DNA of 64,000 bases from Leptofilum sp965223285. GTDB lineage: Bacteria > Chloroflexota > Anaerolineae > Promineifilales > Promineifilaceae. This document shows, one piece after another, positions 52,901-62,416 of the stretch. The notes under the pieces are model-generated. The model saw only the letters and a program-made list of their open reading frames with translations, was not told the origin of the DNA and did not search any database. Made by a program: the position numbers and the translations under genes. Where the stretch lies: assembly GCF_965223285.1 (NCBI RefSeq), contig NZ_OZ244997.1:930001-994000 (forward strand), in the 5' to 3' direction. Numbering within the stretch: position 1 is the stretch's first letter; each line of letters opens with the position of its first letter.

Positions 52901-54268
52901 ATGACGAAACCGAACATTCTTCTGTTAACGATTGATACCCTCCGCGCCGATACGCTGGGCTATGCAGGCTACAAAAAACCAATTACTCCCAACATCGACA
53001 AATTGGCTTCACAAGGAATTCGCTTTACCCAAGCGATCACACCTGGCTCGTGGACGCAAGCGGCCTTTCCAGGCATTATTACCTCTACCTATGCCTGCAT
53101 GTACGGGGGGTGTTTGGGGCGGCTATCACCGGAACGGCCGTCTCCCGTCAAAATTATGGGGGATGAAGGTGGCTACGAAACGGCCGCATTCTCCACTAGC
53201 CCCCTCCTCAGCCGCACCTACGGCTACGATCGCAAATTCCAACGCTTTAACGATCTCAATCCGGGCGAAAAAAGCCCCAAAATTCGCGGCATTAAAGGTG
53301 GGCAAGCCTTATTGCGCCAGCCAATTGTTCATCAGATTGCCAAACTATTTGGCCAAAATTGGCGGCCGCCCAAGCTATACGCCACCGCCGCCGAGCTAAA
53401 CGACGCGGCCATGCCCTGGCTAGCCAGCATTGGCGAGCCATTTAAGGCTTGGCTGCACTACATGGACGTGCATTGGCCCTACCATCTGGAAGACGAGCTT
53501 ACTAAACCCAAAGATATTGCCGAAGCCTGGGCCGACCTCTCACATTTGCATGAGGTGAACTGGTACGGCGCACCCGTGTCGCCAGAGCAAAAAGCACGGT
53601 ACATTCGCCTCTACGAAGAAGCCATCGCCTACACCGATGCCCAAATAGGCCGCCTCATGGATTTTTTGGATGAGACGGGCTTGGCTGAAAATACCATCAT
53701 TGTGCTGGTTTCTGATCACGGTGAGGAATTCCTAGAGCGGCGGCATTGGGGGCATGTGGAGCTAAATCTGTATGATGAAATCCTCAAAGTACCCATGCTC
53801 ATGCGAATCCCCGGCGTGTCGGGCAATCAGGTAATTGGACAGCAGGTCAGTACGATGGACATCATGCCCACGCTGCTAGAGTTGGCAGGCTGCCGCATCC
53901 CCGAAAAAGTGCTGGGTAAAAGTCTCGTTCCGCTGTGGGACGGCGATCCTGCCGACTATGGCGTGGAGGTCGCCATTGGCGAACGGTGGCGCGATACCTC
54001 CCACATGATCGCCGTCCGTACTGAAGAGTACAAATATATCTGGGACGATGCGAAGCCAAATGAGCCATTGCTGTTTGATTTGCGGCGTGATCCTGAAGAA
54101 CGTCACAATATTGCTGCTGAACATCCTGATGTGGTGCAGGCGTTGCATCGGCATGTAGAAGCGCAGCTAGAGCGGATGCGCAGCACGGCTCCGGCAGAAA
54201 TGTCGAAAGAACCTGTGCTGGATGAAGAGATCGTGGAGCGTTTGCGCGGTCTGGGCTACGTGGAATAG
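52901..54268 (+). CDS. Sulfatase-fold / alkaline-phosphatase superfamily enzyme
   Basis: 455 residues. Opening metal site ILLLTIDTLRADTLGYAGY; second site VLVSDHGEEFLERRHWGH. In place of the C-x-P-x-R formylglycine motif it has PGSWTQAAFPG, with Thr at the nucleophile position. It therefore probably does not hydrolyse sulfate esters but acts on phosphate or phosphodiester groups. No signal peptide. It ends with VERLRGLGYVE, the C-terminal motif shared with the enzyme at 39191, suggesting a common interaction. Third such enzyme in the locus. Confidence 0.88.
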   Translation: MTKPNILLLTIDTLRADTLGYAGYKKPITPNIDKLASQGIRFTQAITPGSWTQAAFPGIITSTYACMYGGCLGRLSPERPSPVKIMGDEGGYETAAFSTSPLLSRTYGYDRKFQRFNDLNPGEKSPKIRGIKGGQALLRQPIVHQIAKLFGQNWRPPKLYATAAELNDAAMPWLASIGEPFKAWLHYMDVHWPYHLEDELTKPKDIAEAWADLSHLHEVNWYGAPVSPEQKARYIRLYEEAIAYTDAQIGRLMDFLDETGLAENTIIVLVSDHGEEFLERRHWGHVELNLYDEILKVPMLMRIPGVSGNQVIGQQVSTMDIMPTLLELAGCRIPEKVLGKSLVPLWDGDPADYGVEVAIGERWRDTSHMIAVRTEEYKYIWDDAKPNEPLLFDLRRDPEERHNIAAEHPDVVQALHRHVEAQLERMRSTAPAEMSKEPVLDEEIVERLRGLGYVE

Positions 54269-54373
54269 GCCAATGCAAAACTATCATTTCGTCTTGAGTG
54301 CACCATTTTCGCATTGGCTTGACGATTTCCGGTCATGCCAAATTTGTGTGCCCGTGCAGGAAATCGCTTAACC

Positions 54374-55636
54374 ATGCGCGTTTTGTTTATCACGGCGTAC
54401 TTTCCGCCTTGCCAATATGGTTGGGGCTACATGCGCATTTGTGAGCAGGTGGCTGATGGCTTGGCCGAGCGGGGCCACGATGTGGCGGTGCTGACCAGCA
54501 CCTACCAGGATGGCCCGGAAGTAAAGCCGTACCCTGTCTATCGCCATCTGACCATTGAGCCAGATTGGTTGTTGCCAGATTCCCCTGCTAAACAATTTTT
54601 CTCTGGCCGGAAGCAGCGGGAGCGAACGGCCGTTTCTCACCTCCACCAAACCATTGCCAACTTTAAGCCCGATGTGTTGTTCATTTGGGATGCCTTTGGC
54701 TTGTCTGACGCCATGCTGCGCGAAGCTGAAGAATCTGACATCCCCGTTGCCTACTACTTTGCCAACTACCTGCCGGAATTTCCCGGCGGCTACGTGCATT
54801 ACTGGTCTTCGACCAACAGTCACCCGCTGGTGAAGTTGGCCAAGCTGCCCATGTCGCTGCTGGCCAAAGCAATGTTGGCACGAGAAGGCAAGCCGATCAA
54901 GCTGAAGTATGAACATACCATCAGCGTGAGTGATTACGTGCGCCAACGATTGCTTTCACAAAACCTCATTGGGTCAGATGCGATTGTGGCTCCCAACGCG
55001 GTAGATTTAGCAATGTTCAGCGGTGAACCACGCCAACCAGAACCAGATGCGCCGCTGCGCTGCCTGGTTGCTGGCCGCGTTGCGCCAGAGAAGGGCATCC
55101 ACACCATTTTGCACGCCTTTGGCAAGCTGCACCAGAAAGGCCAGTTACAAAATATCTCGCTGACTATTTTGGGCAAAGGGACAGATGAGTATAAGGAACA
55201 TCTTAAGCAATTGGTGATACGCTACCAACTAGAGAAATTTACAAATTTCGCTGAGCCTGTCCCCATCGAAGCAATGCCCACTGTCCTGGCCGAACATGAT
55301 TTGCTGCTGCTGCCGTCTGAGTGGGATGAACCATTATCTTGTTCCATGTTGGAAGGAATGGCAGCGGGGTTGATGGTCATTGGCACAACCAGGGGCGGCA
55401 GCGGTGAAGCACTTTTTCACGGCAAAACGGGTCTCACTTTCAAGGATGGCGACGCGGATGCTTTAGCCAAGCAGCTTTTGGTAGTGACACAAGATCGTAG
55501 CTTGGTGGCTCGTTTGGCGGCAGCGGGCAAAGTGGAAGTAGAAACCAATTTCAATATGGATGTTTCGGTTTCTCGTATTGAAGATTATTTAGCTAAATTG
55601 GTTGGGGTGGAAACGGCCGTTCCCAACATTACCTGA
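54374..55636 (+). CDS. Glycosyltransferase family 4
   Basis: 420 residues from ATG 54374, where the GT-B start MRVLFITAYFPPCQYGWGY begins; the longer reading from 54335 adds unrelated residues. Donor side: IVAPNAVDLAMFSG, CLVAGRVAPEKGIHTILHAF, LTILGKGTDEYKEH, DLLLLPSEWDEPLSCSMLEGM. The C-terminus VETAVPNIT contains an ACGGCCGT copy. Inverting/retaining type not decidable. Confidence 0.92.
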   Translation: MRVLFITAYFPPCQYGWGYMRICEQVADGLAERGHDVAVLTSTYQDGPEVKPYPVYRHLTIEPDWLLPDSPAKQFFSGRKQRERTAVSHLHQTIANFKPDVLFIWDAFGLSDAMLREAEESDIPVAYYFANYLPEFPGGYVHYWSSTNSHPLVKLAKLPMSLLAKAMLAREGKPIKLKYEHTISVSDYVRQRLLSQNLIGSDAIVAPNAVDLAMFSGEPRQPEPDAPLRCLVAGRVAPEKGIHTILHAFGKLHQKGQLQNISLTILGKGTDEYKEHLKQLVIRYQLEKFTNFAEPVPIEAMPTVLAEHDLLLLPSEWDEPLSCSMLEGMAAGLMVIGTTRGGSGEALFHGKTGLTFKDGDADALAKQLLVVTQDRSLVARLAAAGKVEVETNFNMDVSVSRIEDYLAKLVGVETAVPNIT

Positions 55637-55690
55637 TTCATATACAGAATGCTCTAAAATCTCTGTAGTCTCTGTGGCAAAAAACATTGA

Positions 55691-56881
55691 ATGAATATCT
55701 TATTCCTGTCTCGCTGGTATCCTTTTCCGCCTAACAACGGCTCCAAGCTGCGGGTTTTTCACCTGCTGCGGGCCTTGGCGGCTAAGCACAGCATTACCCT
55801 GCTCAGCTTCCGCGAACAGCAGGAAGTAGTCGATACCGATGCGCCAGAAATTCGTTCCCTTTGCCACGAGATTCATACCGTCCCCTGGCCCCAATTTAAC
55901 CCCACCAGCGGCACCTCCATTGCCGGGCTGTTCAACCCCAAACCGCGTTCTGTTTTAGATAGCCACTCGCCAGAAATGGCTAACAAAATCCAGCAGTTAA
56001 TCGCTGAGAACCAGTTTGATGTGATTATTGCTTCGCAGGTTGGTACGGCAGGATACGGCCGTTACTTCCAAAACATCCCCGCCCTCTTTGAAGAAATTGA
56101 GATGGGCATTTACCATGAGCAATTAGCTCAGGCAGAATCCTTCAAATCTAAATTGCGTTACCGGATGACATTGGCGAAACAGACAAACTACCTGCGCGAC
56201 CTGTTGCAATATTTCGACACCTGTACCGTTGTTTCAGAACCGGAGCAGGATTTGGTGAAAACGGCCGTGCCCGGCTACCAAAACGTCGAAATCATCCCCA
56301 ACTGCATGAATTTGGCGGATTATGACCAGGTGCGCGTGCCGAAACGGCCGAATTCGCTCATCTTCACCGGCTCCTTTACTTACCACGTTAACCATCAGGC
56401 AATGGAATGGTACGTGGGTGAAGTCAACGCGCTGGTTCAGGCACAAATTCCAGATGTGCAGCTTAGCATCACAGGCGACCACGCCAATTCGCCCTTACCC
56501 CCAGCCAACAACGTCACCCTCACCGGCTTCGTGGATGACATTCGTAGCTGGATTGCCTCTTCTTGCGTTAGCTTGGCACCCATCTTCATGGGCGGCGGCA
56601 CTCGCCTCAAAATTTTAGAGGCGATGGCGTTACGCACGCCCGTGGTTGCCACCAGCAAAGGGGCCGAGGGGCTGGAGGTAGAACATAGTAAACATCTGCT
56701 GTTGGCGGATACGCCGCAAGCATTTGCTGATGCGGTTGTTAGCTTACTGTGTGACCCTGCTCTGTATCAACAAATTGCCGAAAATGGTTATCAACTTATT
56801 GCAGAAAAATATGATTGGCCTTCCGTTACGCCGCACTTTCTCAATCTAGTTCAGCGGACGGCCGAGGCTAGAAAAGTATGA
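55691..56881 (+). CDS. Glycosyltransferase of the GT4/Stp1 type
   Basis: 396 residues. N-terminal MNILFLSRWYPFPPNNGSKLR is the hallmark of GTs of the sugar-transferase Stp1 type (TIGR03087-like, from memory). Donor side: IIPNCMNLADYD, SLIFTGSFTYHVNHQAMEWYV in pieces, FMGGGTRLKILEAMALRTPVVATSKGAEGL. Paralogues with the same plan lie at 59613 and 62417. Overlaps the ligase-like gene by 4 bp (ATGA), indicating translational coupling. Confidence 0.92.
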   Translation: MNILFLSRWYPFPPNNGSKLRVFHLLRALAAKHSITLLSFREQQEVVDTDAPEIRSLCHEIHTVPWPQFNPTSGTSIAGLFNPKPRSVLDSHSPEMANKIQQLIAENQFDVIIASQVGTAGYGRYFQNIPALFEEIEMGIYHEQLAQAESFKSKLRYRMTLAKQTNYLRDLLQYFDTCTVVSEPEQDLVKTAVPGYQNVEIIPNCMNLADYDQVRVPKRPNSLIFTGSFTYHVNHQAMEWYVGEVNALVQAQIPDVQLSITGDHANSPLPPANNVTLTGFVDDIRSWIASSCVSLAPIFMGGGTRLKILEAMALRTPVVATSKGAEGLEVEHSKHLLLADTPQAFADAVVSLLCDPALYQQIAENGYQLIAEKYDWPSVTPHFLNLVQRTAEARKV

Positions 56882-58284
56882 CGTCTTTTATTCAAAAAAC
56901 ATTCCGCACAAGTGAAGGACGGCGTTGGCTCCAGGTTTTGGTCATGATTGGTGCCTTAATGCTCAGTTTGCTAATAGCTCAAACCAGCCCACAAATTTCT
57001 CTGTTGGTGGTTGCAGTTGCTTTGCCTATTGTAGCAATCGGTGCCTATCTTCTGGTTCGGCACCCGCCAATTGGCTTCTTGCTAATTATTGCTGTTTCAA
57101 CCGTCATCAGTATTGATATTCCCCCAATTGGCCTCATTGCCACTTTGATTTTGTTGCTAACTATGTTGTGGATCGTAGACATGGTAGTGCAGCGACGTGA
57201 AATTAATTTTGTCAACTCCCCCACGATGACGCCGTTGGTGATGTTTACGGCCGTTGTCATTCTTTCATTCATTGTGGGGCAGTTGCCCTGGTTCTCCATT
57301 GCCCAGGTGCCAATTGATAACCAGATTGGTGGCGTAGCTATCTTCATCCTCTCTTTTGCTGCCTTCATTTTGGTGGCACACCAAATTCGTGACATTCGCT
57401 GGCTAAAATGGATGGTTTTCCTCTTTTTGGGGTTGGCTGGCCCTGCCGTATTCATTGGAATGCGGGTTTTGCCCGGCTGGCGGCAGCTTAACCAGCTATT
57501 GTTGCACCCTCAAACAACGGGTGGCAGTCTTTTCTGGTTATGGCTGGCTGCGATGACATTCAGCCAGGCGCTATTTAACAAGAAACTGGCCATGAAATGG
57601 CGAGGCATGTTGTTAGCCATTCTCATTGGCTATCTGTACTTGGCTTTGGGTCGAAATCGCGCCTGGACATCCGGCTGGGCACCAACGTTTGTGGCTCTAT
57701 TTGCCATAATTTGGGTTGCGCGTCCCAAATGGGCCATGCCTATGACCATGGTGGGAGTAGCTGGACTCATTTTGCTCTTCCAGCCCATCTATAATGCCGT
57801 GTTCATTGGCGATAATGAATACAGTGCTGTGACCCGGCTTGAAGCGTGGCGAATTGTGGGTGAAATTATTAAAGTGAATCCCATTTTAGGGCTAGGGCCG
57901 GGAAATTATTATAACTACACCCTCCTCTTCCCGATTCTTGGCTGGTATGTAGAATTTAACTCACACAATAACTATGTTGATATTGTGGCCCAAACTGGCA
58001 TCTTGGGACTGATCTGCTTCTTCTGGTTTGTTGTTGTAACCTGGCGGCTTGGTTGGCGGTTACGCAACCAGGTACCTGCCAATGGCTTTACCCAGGCGTT
58101 TGTTTATGGAGCACTTGGCGGTTTGGCTGGCACCGTTGCGGCTGGCATGTTGGGGGATTGGGTGCTGCCATTTGTTTACAATATTGGCATTTTTGGGCTT
58201 CGTTCAAGCATCTATGCTTGGCTATTTCTGGGCGGATTAGTAGCCATTGACCAGATACGTTTGGCTGGCGGCCATCTTGATTAA
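56878..58284 (+). CDS. O-antigen-ligase-like (Wzy_C) membrane protein
   Basis: 468 residues with about twelve helices. Central signature: TRLEAWRIVGEIIKVNPILGLGPGNYYNY in pieces, FNSHNNYVDIVAQTGILGLI. Unlike the family member at 28882 it has no TPR tail. It probably polymerises or ligates lipid-linked glycan. Having two such proteins and also an ABC exporter suggests two glycans, or a separate ligation step. Confidence 0.88.
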   Translation: MTSFIQKTFRTSEGRRWLQVLVMIGALMLSLLIAQTSPQISLLVVAVALPIVAIGAYLLVRHPPIGFLLIIAVSTVISIDIPPIGLIATLILLLTMLWIVDMVVQRREINFVNSPTMTPLVMFTAVVILSFIVGQLPWFSIAQVPIDNQIGGVAIFILSFAAFILVAHQIRDIRWLKWMVFLFLGLAGPAVFIGMRVLPGWRQLNQLLLHPQTTGGSLFWLWLAAMTFSQALFNKKLAMKWRGMLLAILIGYLYLALGRNRAWTSGWAPTFVALFAIIWVARPKWAMPMTMVGVAGLILLFQPIYNAVFIGDNEYSAVTRLEAWRIVGEIIKVNPILGLGPGNYYNYTLLFPILGWYVEFNSHNNYVDIVAQTGILGLICFFWFVVVTWRLGWRLRNQVPANGFTQAFVYGALGGLAGTVAAGMLGDWVLPFVYNIGIFGLRSSIYAWLFLGGLVAIDQIRLAGGHLD

Positions 58285-58334
58285 AACACATAACAGTGGC
58301 CGGGATGCCTTGGCTATTTTAAGAAGGTGAAAAT

Positions 58335-58680
58335 ATGTTAGATCAGTTATTTGCCGTAGCTGCAGAAGAACTGAAATACAGCTACCTCTATCTAAAACAT
58401 CAAATTAGTAGCACCCATCAAAGCCGTGCCAAAGTCTTGGTCAATGGCAGCCCTAAATCCGGCACCATCTGGATGCTAAAAATGATTGCCTCTTTACTAG
58501 GCTATGAAGAAATTGGCAACTATTATGGTGATTTGCGAAGGTACCGCATCACACTTTCGTAAGGGCATTGTGGGGGATTGGCGCAATTATCTAAAGCCGG
58601 AACATATTCAACGGTTCAAAGAACTGTGTGGCTGGCAGCTTATTGAAATGGGCTATGAGCAGGATTTAGATTGGTCGTAA
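58335..58680 (+). pseudogene. Sulfotransferase with internal deletion and frameshift
   Basis: The first frame (58335-58562) gives a 75-residue N-terminus with the PAPS loop VNGSPKSGTIWMLKMI and LGYEE. It is broken at about 58545. In another frame the sequence then reads ASHFRKGIVGDWRNYLKPEH, IQRFKELCGWQLIEMGYEQD, DLDWS and a stop at 58680, which is the C-terminal end of a sulfotransferase. The middle 100-150 residues are missing. The two ends together show a recent deletion of an originally ~250-residue enzyme. Confidence 0.88.
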
Positions 58681-58687
58681 TGGAAAA

Positions 58688-59602
58688 ATGAAATTATCAA
58701 TTGTTATTGTTAGCTGGAACACGAAAGATTTACTGGAAGCCTGTCTTAACTCTGTTTACGCGTATCCCCTTTACCAGCCATTTGAAGTGTGGGTGGTGGA
58801 TAATCAATCGAAAGATGACACAGTGGCAATGGTTCGTGAGAAATTCCCACAGGTAGACCTGATTGCCAGTGAAGAGAATTTGGGGTTTGCTGGGGGCAAT
58901 AATCGAGCAATTCCGCACTGTAGCGGCGAGTATGTGCTGCTGTTAAACCCGGATACAGAAGTAAAGCCAGATGCGCTTAACGAGCTAGTGGCCTTTATGG
59001 ATGCTCAACCTGAGGCGGGTGCGGCTGGGTCTCGTTTGTTGAATGCAGATGGCACGCTGCAACCTTCTTGCCACCCACGACCTACTTTGAGCCGTGAGTT
59101 TTGGCGGATGTTTTATTTGGATAAGCTGGTTCCGTACGGTAGTTACGACATGGATAAGTGGGATATTACGCAACCGCGTGAGGTTGATGTGTTGATGGGT
59201 GCTTCGCTGCTGGTTCGAAAGAGTATATTGGACACGGTTGGCCTGTTGGATGAAGGGTATTTTATGTACTCGGAAGAGGTTGATTTGTGTTATCGACTGC
59301 AAAAGGCGGGGTGGAAACTGTTCTGGGTGCCACAATCTCAGGTGGTGCATTTTTGGGGGCAGAGTGCCAAGCAGGTTATGGCCGAAATGTTTTTGCAGCT
59401 TTATCGGGCCAAGCTACGCTTTTTCCGTAAGCATTATAGCTGGTTGACGGTTGCATTGTACAAAGTTGTTTTGGGATTGGCTGCCCTGCTCCGTTTGGCG
59501 TTGGCACCTTTGTCTTGGTTGCGAAAATCCGACACCAGTGGCTATCAGTTGCACATGGCGCAGCATTACGGCCGTCTGCTCATCACACTCCCCTCTATGT
59601 AA
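58688..59602 (+). CDS. Glycosyltransferase family 2 (rhamnosyltransferase type)
   Basis: 304 residues, GT-A fold: LSIVIVSWNTKDLLEACLNS, VVDNQSKDDT, EENLGFAGGNNRAI, LLNPDTEVKPDAL and the DxD-like site, then DEGYFMYSEEVDLCYRLQKAGW in pieces. Typical of WcaA/RfbF-like transferases adding rhamnose or similar sugars. The C-terminal 60 residues are hydrophobic (LYKVVLGLAALLRLALAPLSW), associating with the membrane. Confidence 0.92.
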   Translation: MKLSIVIVSWNTKDLLEACLNSVYAYPLYQPFEVWVVDNQSKDDTVAMVREKFPQVDLIASEENLGFAGGNNRAIPHCSGEYVLLLNPDTEVKPDALNELVAFMDAQPEAGAAGSRLLNADGTLQPSCHPRPTLSREFWRMFYLDKLVPYGSYDMDKWDITQPREVDVLMGASLLVRKSILDTVGLLDEGYFMYSEEVDLCYRLQKAGWKLFWVPQSQVVHFWGQSAKQVMAEMFLQLYRAKLRFFRKHYSWLTVALYKVVLGLAALLRLALAPLSWLRKSDTSGYQLHMAQHYGRLLITLPSM

Positions 59603-59612
59603 GGACAAAATT

Positions 59613-60869
59613 ATGCGGATTTTGTTTCTAACTCAAATTATTCCTTATCCACCAAATGCAGGCCCGCGCGTAAAAACGTGGCATGTGCTGCGCTACTTGT
59701 ATGAGCGTGGGCATGATGTGACGCTGGCTTCGTTTGTGCGTGAAGAAGAACGGCCGTATCTCTCCAAGCTAGACGAGGTGTGTACGGCCGTCCACACCGT
59801 GCCCATTAACCGCTCCCGCGTGGCAGATGTGGGGTATTGGTTGCAGAGTCATTTGTCGGGACGGCCGTTTCTGATTGAGCGAGATGATTTAAAAGGAATG
59901 CGCCAGTTGGTGCAGAATTTGCTAGCTGAACAGGAATTTGATGTGGTACATGCCGACCAGCTTACGATGACCCAATTTGCTTTGGATGCGAAGAAGGTGG
60001 GTGGGGTGAAACGGCCGTACATCATTTTCGATGCTCACAACGCCACCTGGTCTATTTGGGAGCGGATGCGCGAAAACGCTCCCTGGTTCCTCAAGCCAGT
60101 TTACCGAATTGAGGAAAACCGCATCAAACAGTATGAAGGGATGTTGGTGGAGCAGTTTGACCACACAATGGTGGTCATCGATCCAGATAAAGATTTGCTG
60201 CTAGCGGGCGTGAAAAATGGCAATACGGGCACTTTGGAAGCGCGTATCAGTTCCATACCCATTGCGGTTGACGCCGAGGTACTCCAACCCATTCAGCGTA
60301 AAAAGGGATCGCGCAATATTTTGACGTTGGGCACGCTGAGCTACCCGCCCAACGCCGACGGCATTCGCTGGTTTTTACAGGAGATTTTCCCGCTGGTGCA
60401 GCAACAGGTTCCAGATGTGACCCTCACCGTCATCGGTAAAAACCCGCCAGCCGATTTTGTGCAGATGGCGCAGCAGTCGGGCGGGGCGGTTGCGGTGACG
60501 GGGTATGTGGATGATTTAACGCCCCACATGGAAGCGGCCGCTTTGATGGTGGTGCCGGTACGGGCCGGTAGCGGGATGCGCGTGCGGTTGCTAGAAGCCT
60601 TTGCCCGCGCCATGCCAACTGTGACCACCACTATTGGTTTGGAGGGCATTATTGCGGAGGCGGACAAAGAGATTCTGCTAGCTGACGATCCGCAAAGTTT
60701 TGCCACCGCTACGGTCAATTTACTGAACGATCCGGATTTGCAGGAGATGTTGGCGGTAAACGGCCGTAAACTAGCCGAAGCTCGGTACGATTGGCGGGCA
60801 GTACTCAAGCAAATGGATGCCGTTTATGCACTGGCGGCACCCCAACCGGAGGCCACAAGCCATGCCTGA
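59613..60869 (+). CDS. Glycosyltransferase of the GT4/Stp1 type
   Basis: 418 residues from ATG 59613 (TAAGGACAAAATT upstream). N-terminus MRILFLTQIIPYPPNAGPRVK in part; donor side NILTLGTLSYPPNADGIRWFL in pieces, VTGYVDDLTPHMEAAALMVVP, RAGSGMRVRLLEAFARAMPTV. Four ACGGCCGT copies lie within its first 400 bp, the densest cluster in the window. Paralogous with the genes at 55691 and 62417. Overlaps the next gene by 8 bp. Confidence 0.92.
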   Translation: MRILFLTQIIPYPPNAGPRVKTWHVLRYLYERGHDVTLASFVREEERPYLSKLDEVCTAVHTVPINRSRVADVGYWLQSHLSGRPFLIERDDLKGMRQLVQNLLAEQEFDVVHADQLTMTQFALDAKKVGGVKRPYIIFDAHNATWSIWERMRENAPWFLKPVYRIEENRIKQYEGMLVEQFDHTMVVIDPDKDLLLAGVKNGNTGTLEARISSIPIAVDAEVLQPIQRKKGSRNILTLGTLSYPPNADGIRWFLQEIFPLVQQQVPDVTLTVIGKNPPADFVQMAQQSGGAVAVTGYVDDLTPHMEAAALMVVPVRAGSGMRVRLLEAFARAMPTVTTTIGLEGIIAEADKEILLADDPQSFATATVNLLNDPDLQEMLAVNGRKLAEARYDWRAVLKQMDAVYALAAPQPEATSHA

Positions 60870-62235
60870 CAAGATGAATGAGTTGCTGAAAAATCCCAAA
60901 CGTTTGCTGATGGGTATTTTGGTTATCTCGGTGCTGCTACGGGTGTTTACCGGCATCGTTTTTTACGGAAATGAGATTCAGGCATTGCCCGGCACCTTCG
61001 ACGAGGTTTCATATCACAATTTGGCACTGCGAGTGCTGGATGGGCATGGCTTTTCTTTTGGCGAGCGTTGGTGGCCCGGAACGGCCGCAAATGAACCAAC
61101 GGCGCACTGGTCATACCTGTACACCGGGTACCTCATTGCCGTTTACGCGATTTTTGGTGCCAACCCACTGTTAGCCCGCATTTTGCAGGCGATTATTGTG
61201 GGTATTGTCATGCCGTGGTTGTTGTATCGGCTATCCTTCCGCATGTTTGCCCCGGCGGCGCGGGGCGATGGCATGTTCCGCTACAGGCCAGAGATGGCCC
61301 GCGCCCAGCGCATTGCCTTGCTGGCGGCTGCCATAGGGGCTATTTATATTTACTTTTTCTATTATACGGCAGCACTCATTACAGAAGGATTTTACATTTC
61401 TGGCATTTTGTGGGTGTTCGATACGGCCGTTTCCATCTCCCAATCCTCTCAGGTAACAACCAAACAGTGGGCAACATTGGGGTTGGCATTGGGCTTAACC
61501 ATTTTGTTACGGCAGCTATTTCTGTTGGTGATGCCCTTTGTGTTGCTGTGGTTGTGGTGGGCCAAACGGCCGTCGCTTACCAGCTTCATTTTGCCGGTGG
61601 CAATGGTGGTACTGATGATAGTACCCTGGACTATTCGCAACTATCGTGCTTTTGACCAGATTGTGCCGCTCAATACAAATTCCGGCTTTGCCTTCTTTTG
61701 GGGCAACCACCCGCGCTACGGCACTCAGTTTATTCCCATTCTTCCCTCCGGCGAATATTACCGTATGATCCCCGAAGAACTCCAGGCGCAAGGTCTAAAC
61801 GAAGCCGAAATGGATTCTGCATTGCTTTCTGAAGCCCTTACCATTATTACGGCTGAGCCGGGGCGATATGTGCTGCTTTCACTGAGCCGCATTCCCACCT
61901 ATTTCATGTTTTGGCCATCTGGCGATTCCAGTACTGTCAGTAATTTGTCTCGGGTGGGCAGTTTTGGCCTTTTCTTGCCCTTTATGGTTTATGGGCTGTT
62001 CCTGACGCTGCGCCAATCATTTTCTTCCTGGCGAGAACGACTGGCTTCTCCATTCACGTTGCTTTACCTGTTTATGCTGGCTTACACGGGCATCCATGTA
62101 CTTACGTGGACGCTTATTCGTTACCGCATTCCGGTGGATGTGATTTTGGTGATTTTTGCCGGGTATGGTCTGCTGGATTTAACCGAGCGGGTGTTGACAA
62201 GGCGTGGGGCTGCAGGGGTAACGGCCGTTTCCTGA
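60862..62235 (+). CDS. GT39/ArnT-like membrane glycosyltransferase
   Basis: 457 residues from ATG 60862, with GGAGG upstream; overlaps the preceding stop. Multi-pass membrane protein with the extracytoplasmic acidic loop PGTFDEVSYHNLALRVLDGHG and IVPWTIRNYRAF typical of dolichyl-phosphate-mannose-like transferases. It would use a polyprenyl-linked sugar. The C-terminus (GVTAVS) ends in an ACGGCCGT copy next to the stop. Confidence 0.87.
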   Translation: MPDKMNELLKNPKRLLMGILVISVLLRVFTGIVFYGNEIQALPGTFDEVSYHNLALRVLDGHGFSFGERWWPGTAANEPTAHWSYLYTGYLIAVYAIFGANPLLARILQAIIVGIVMPWLLYRLSFRMFAPAARGDGMFRYRPEMARAQRIALLAAAIGAIYIYFFYYTAALITEGFYISGILWVFDTAVSISQSSQVTTKQWATLGLALGLTILLRQLFLLVMPFVLLWLWWAKRPSLTSFILPVAMVVLMIVPWTIRNYRAFDQIVPLNTNSGFAFFWGNHPRYGTQFIPILPSGEYYRMIPEELQAQGLNEAEMDSALLSEALTIITAEPGRYVLLSLSRIPTYFMFWPSGDSSTVSNLSRVGSFGLFLPFMVYGLFLTLRQSFSSWRERLASPFTLLYLFMLAYTGIHVLTWTLIRYRIPVDVILVIFAGYGLLDLTERVLTRRGAAGVTAVS

Positions 62236-62416
62236 CCTCTGGTGTAAGGCCTATGGTAAGGTTTGCTCAGTACCATGCAGACCAAACCGGCGACCAGAAA
62301 TTGAAAAAAGCCGGGGATGGAGTCACCTCAGCTAAACCGGCGCGCACACTCTATTTGACGGCTGAAAAGCAAAAGCCCTATGGGCAGATATGATCTGAAT
62401 TGGGAACTTATCCTCC

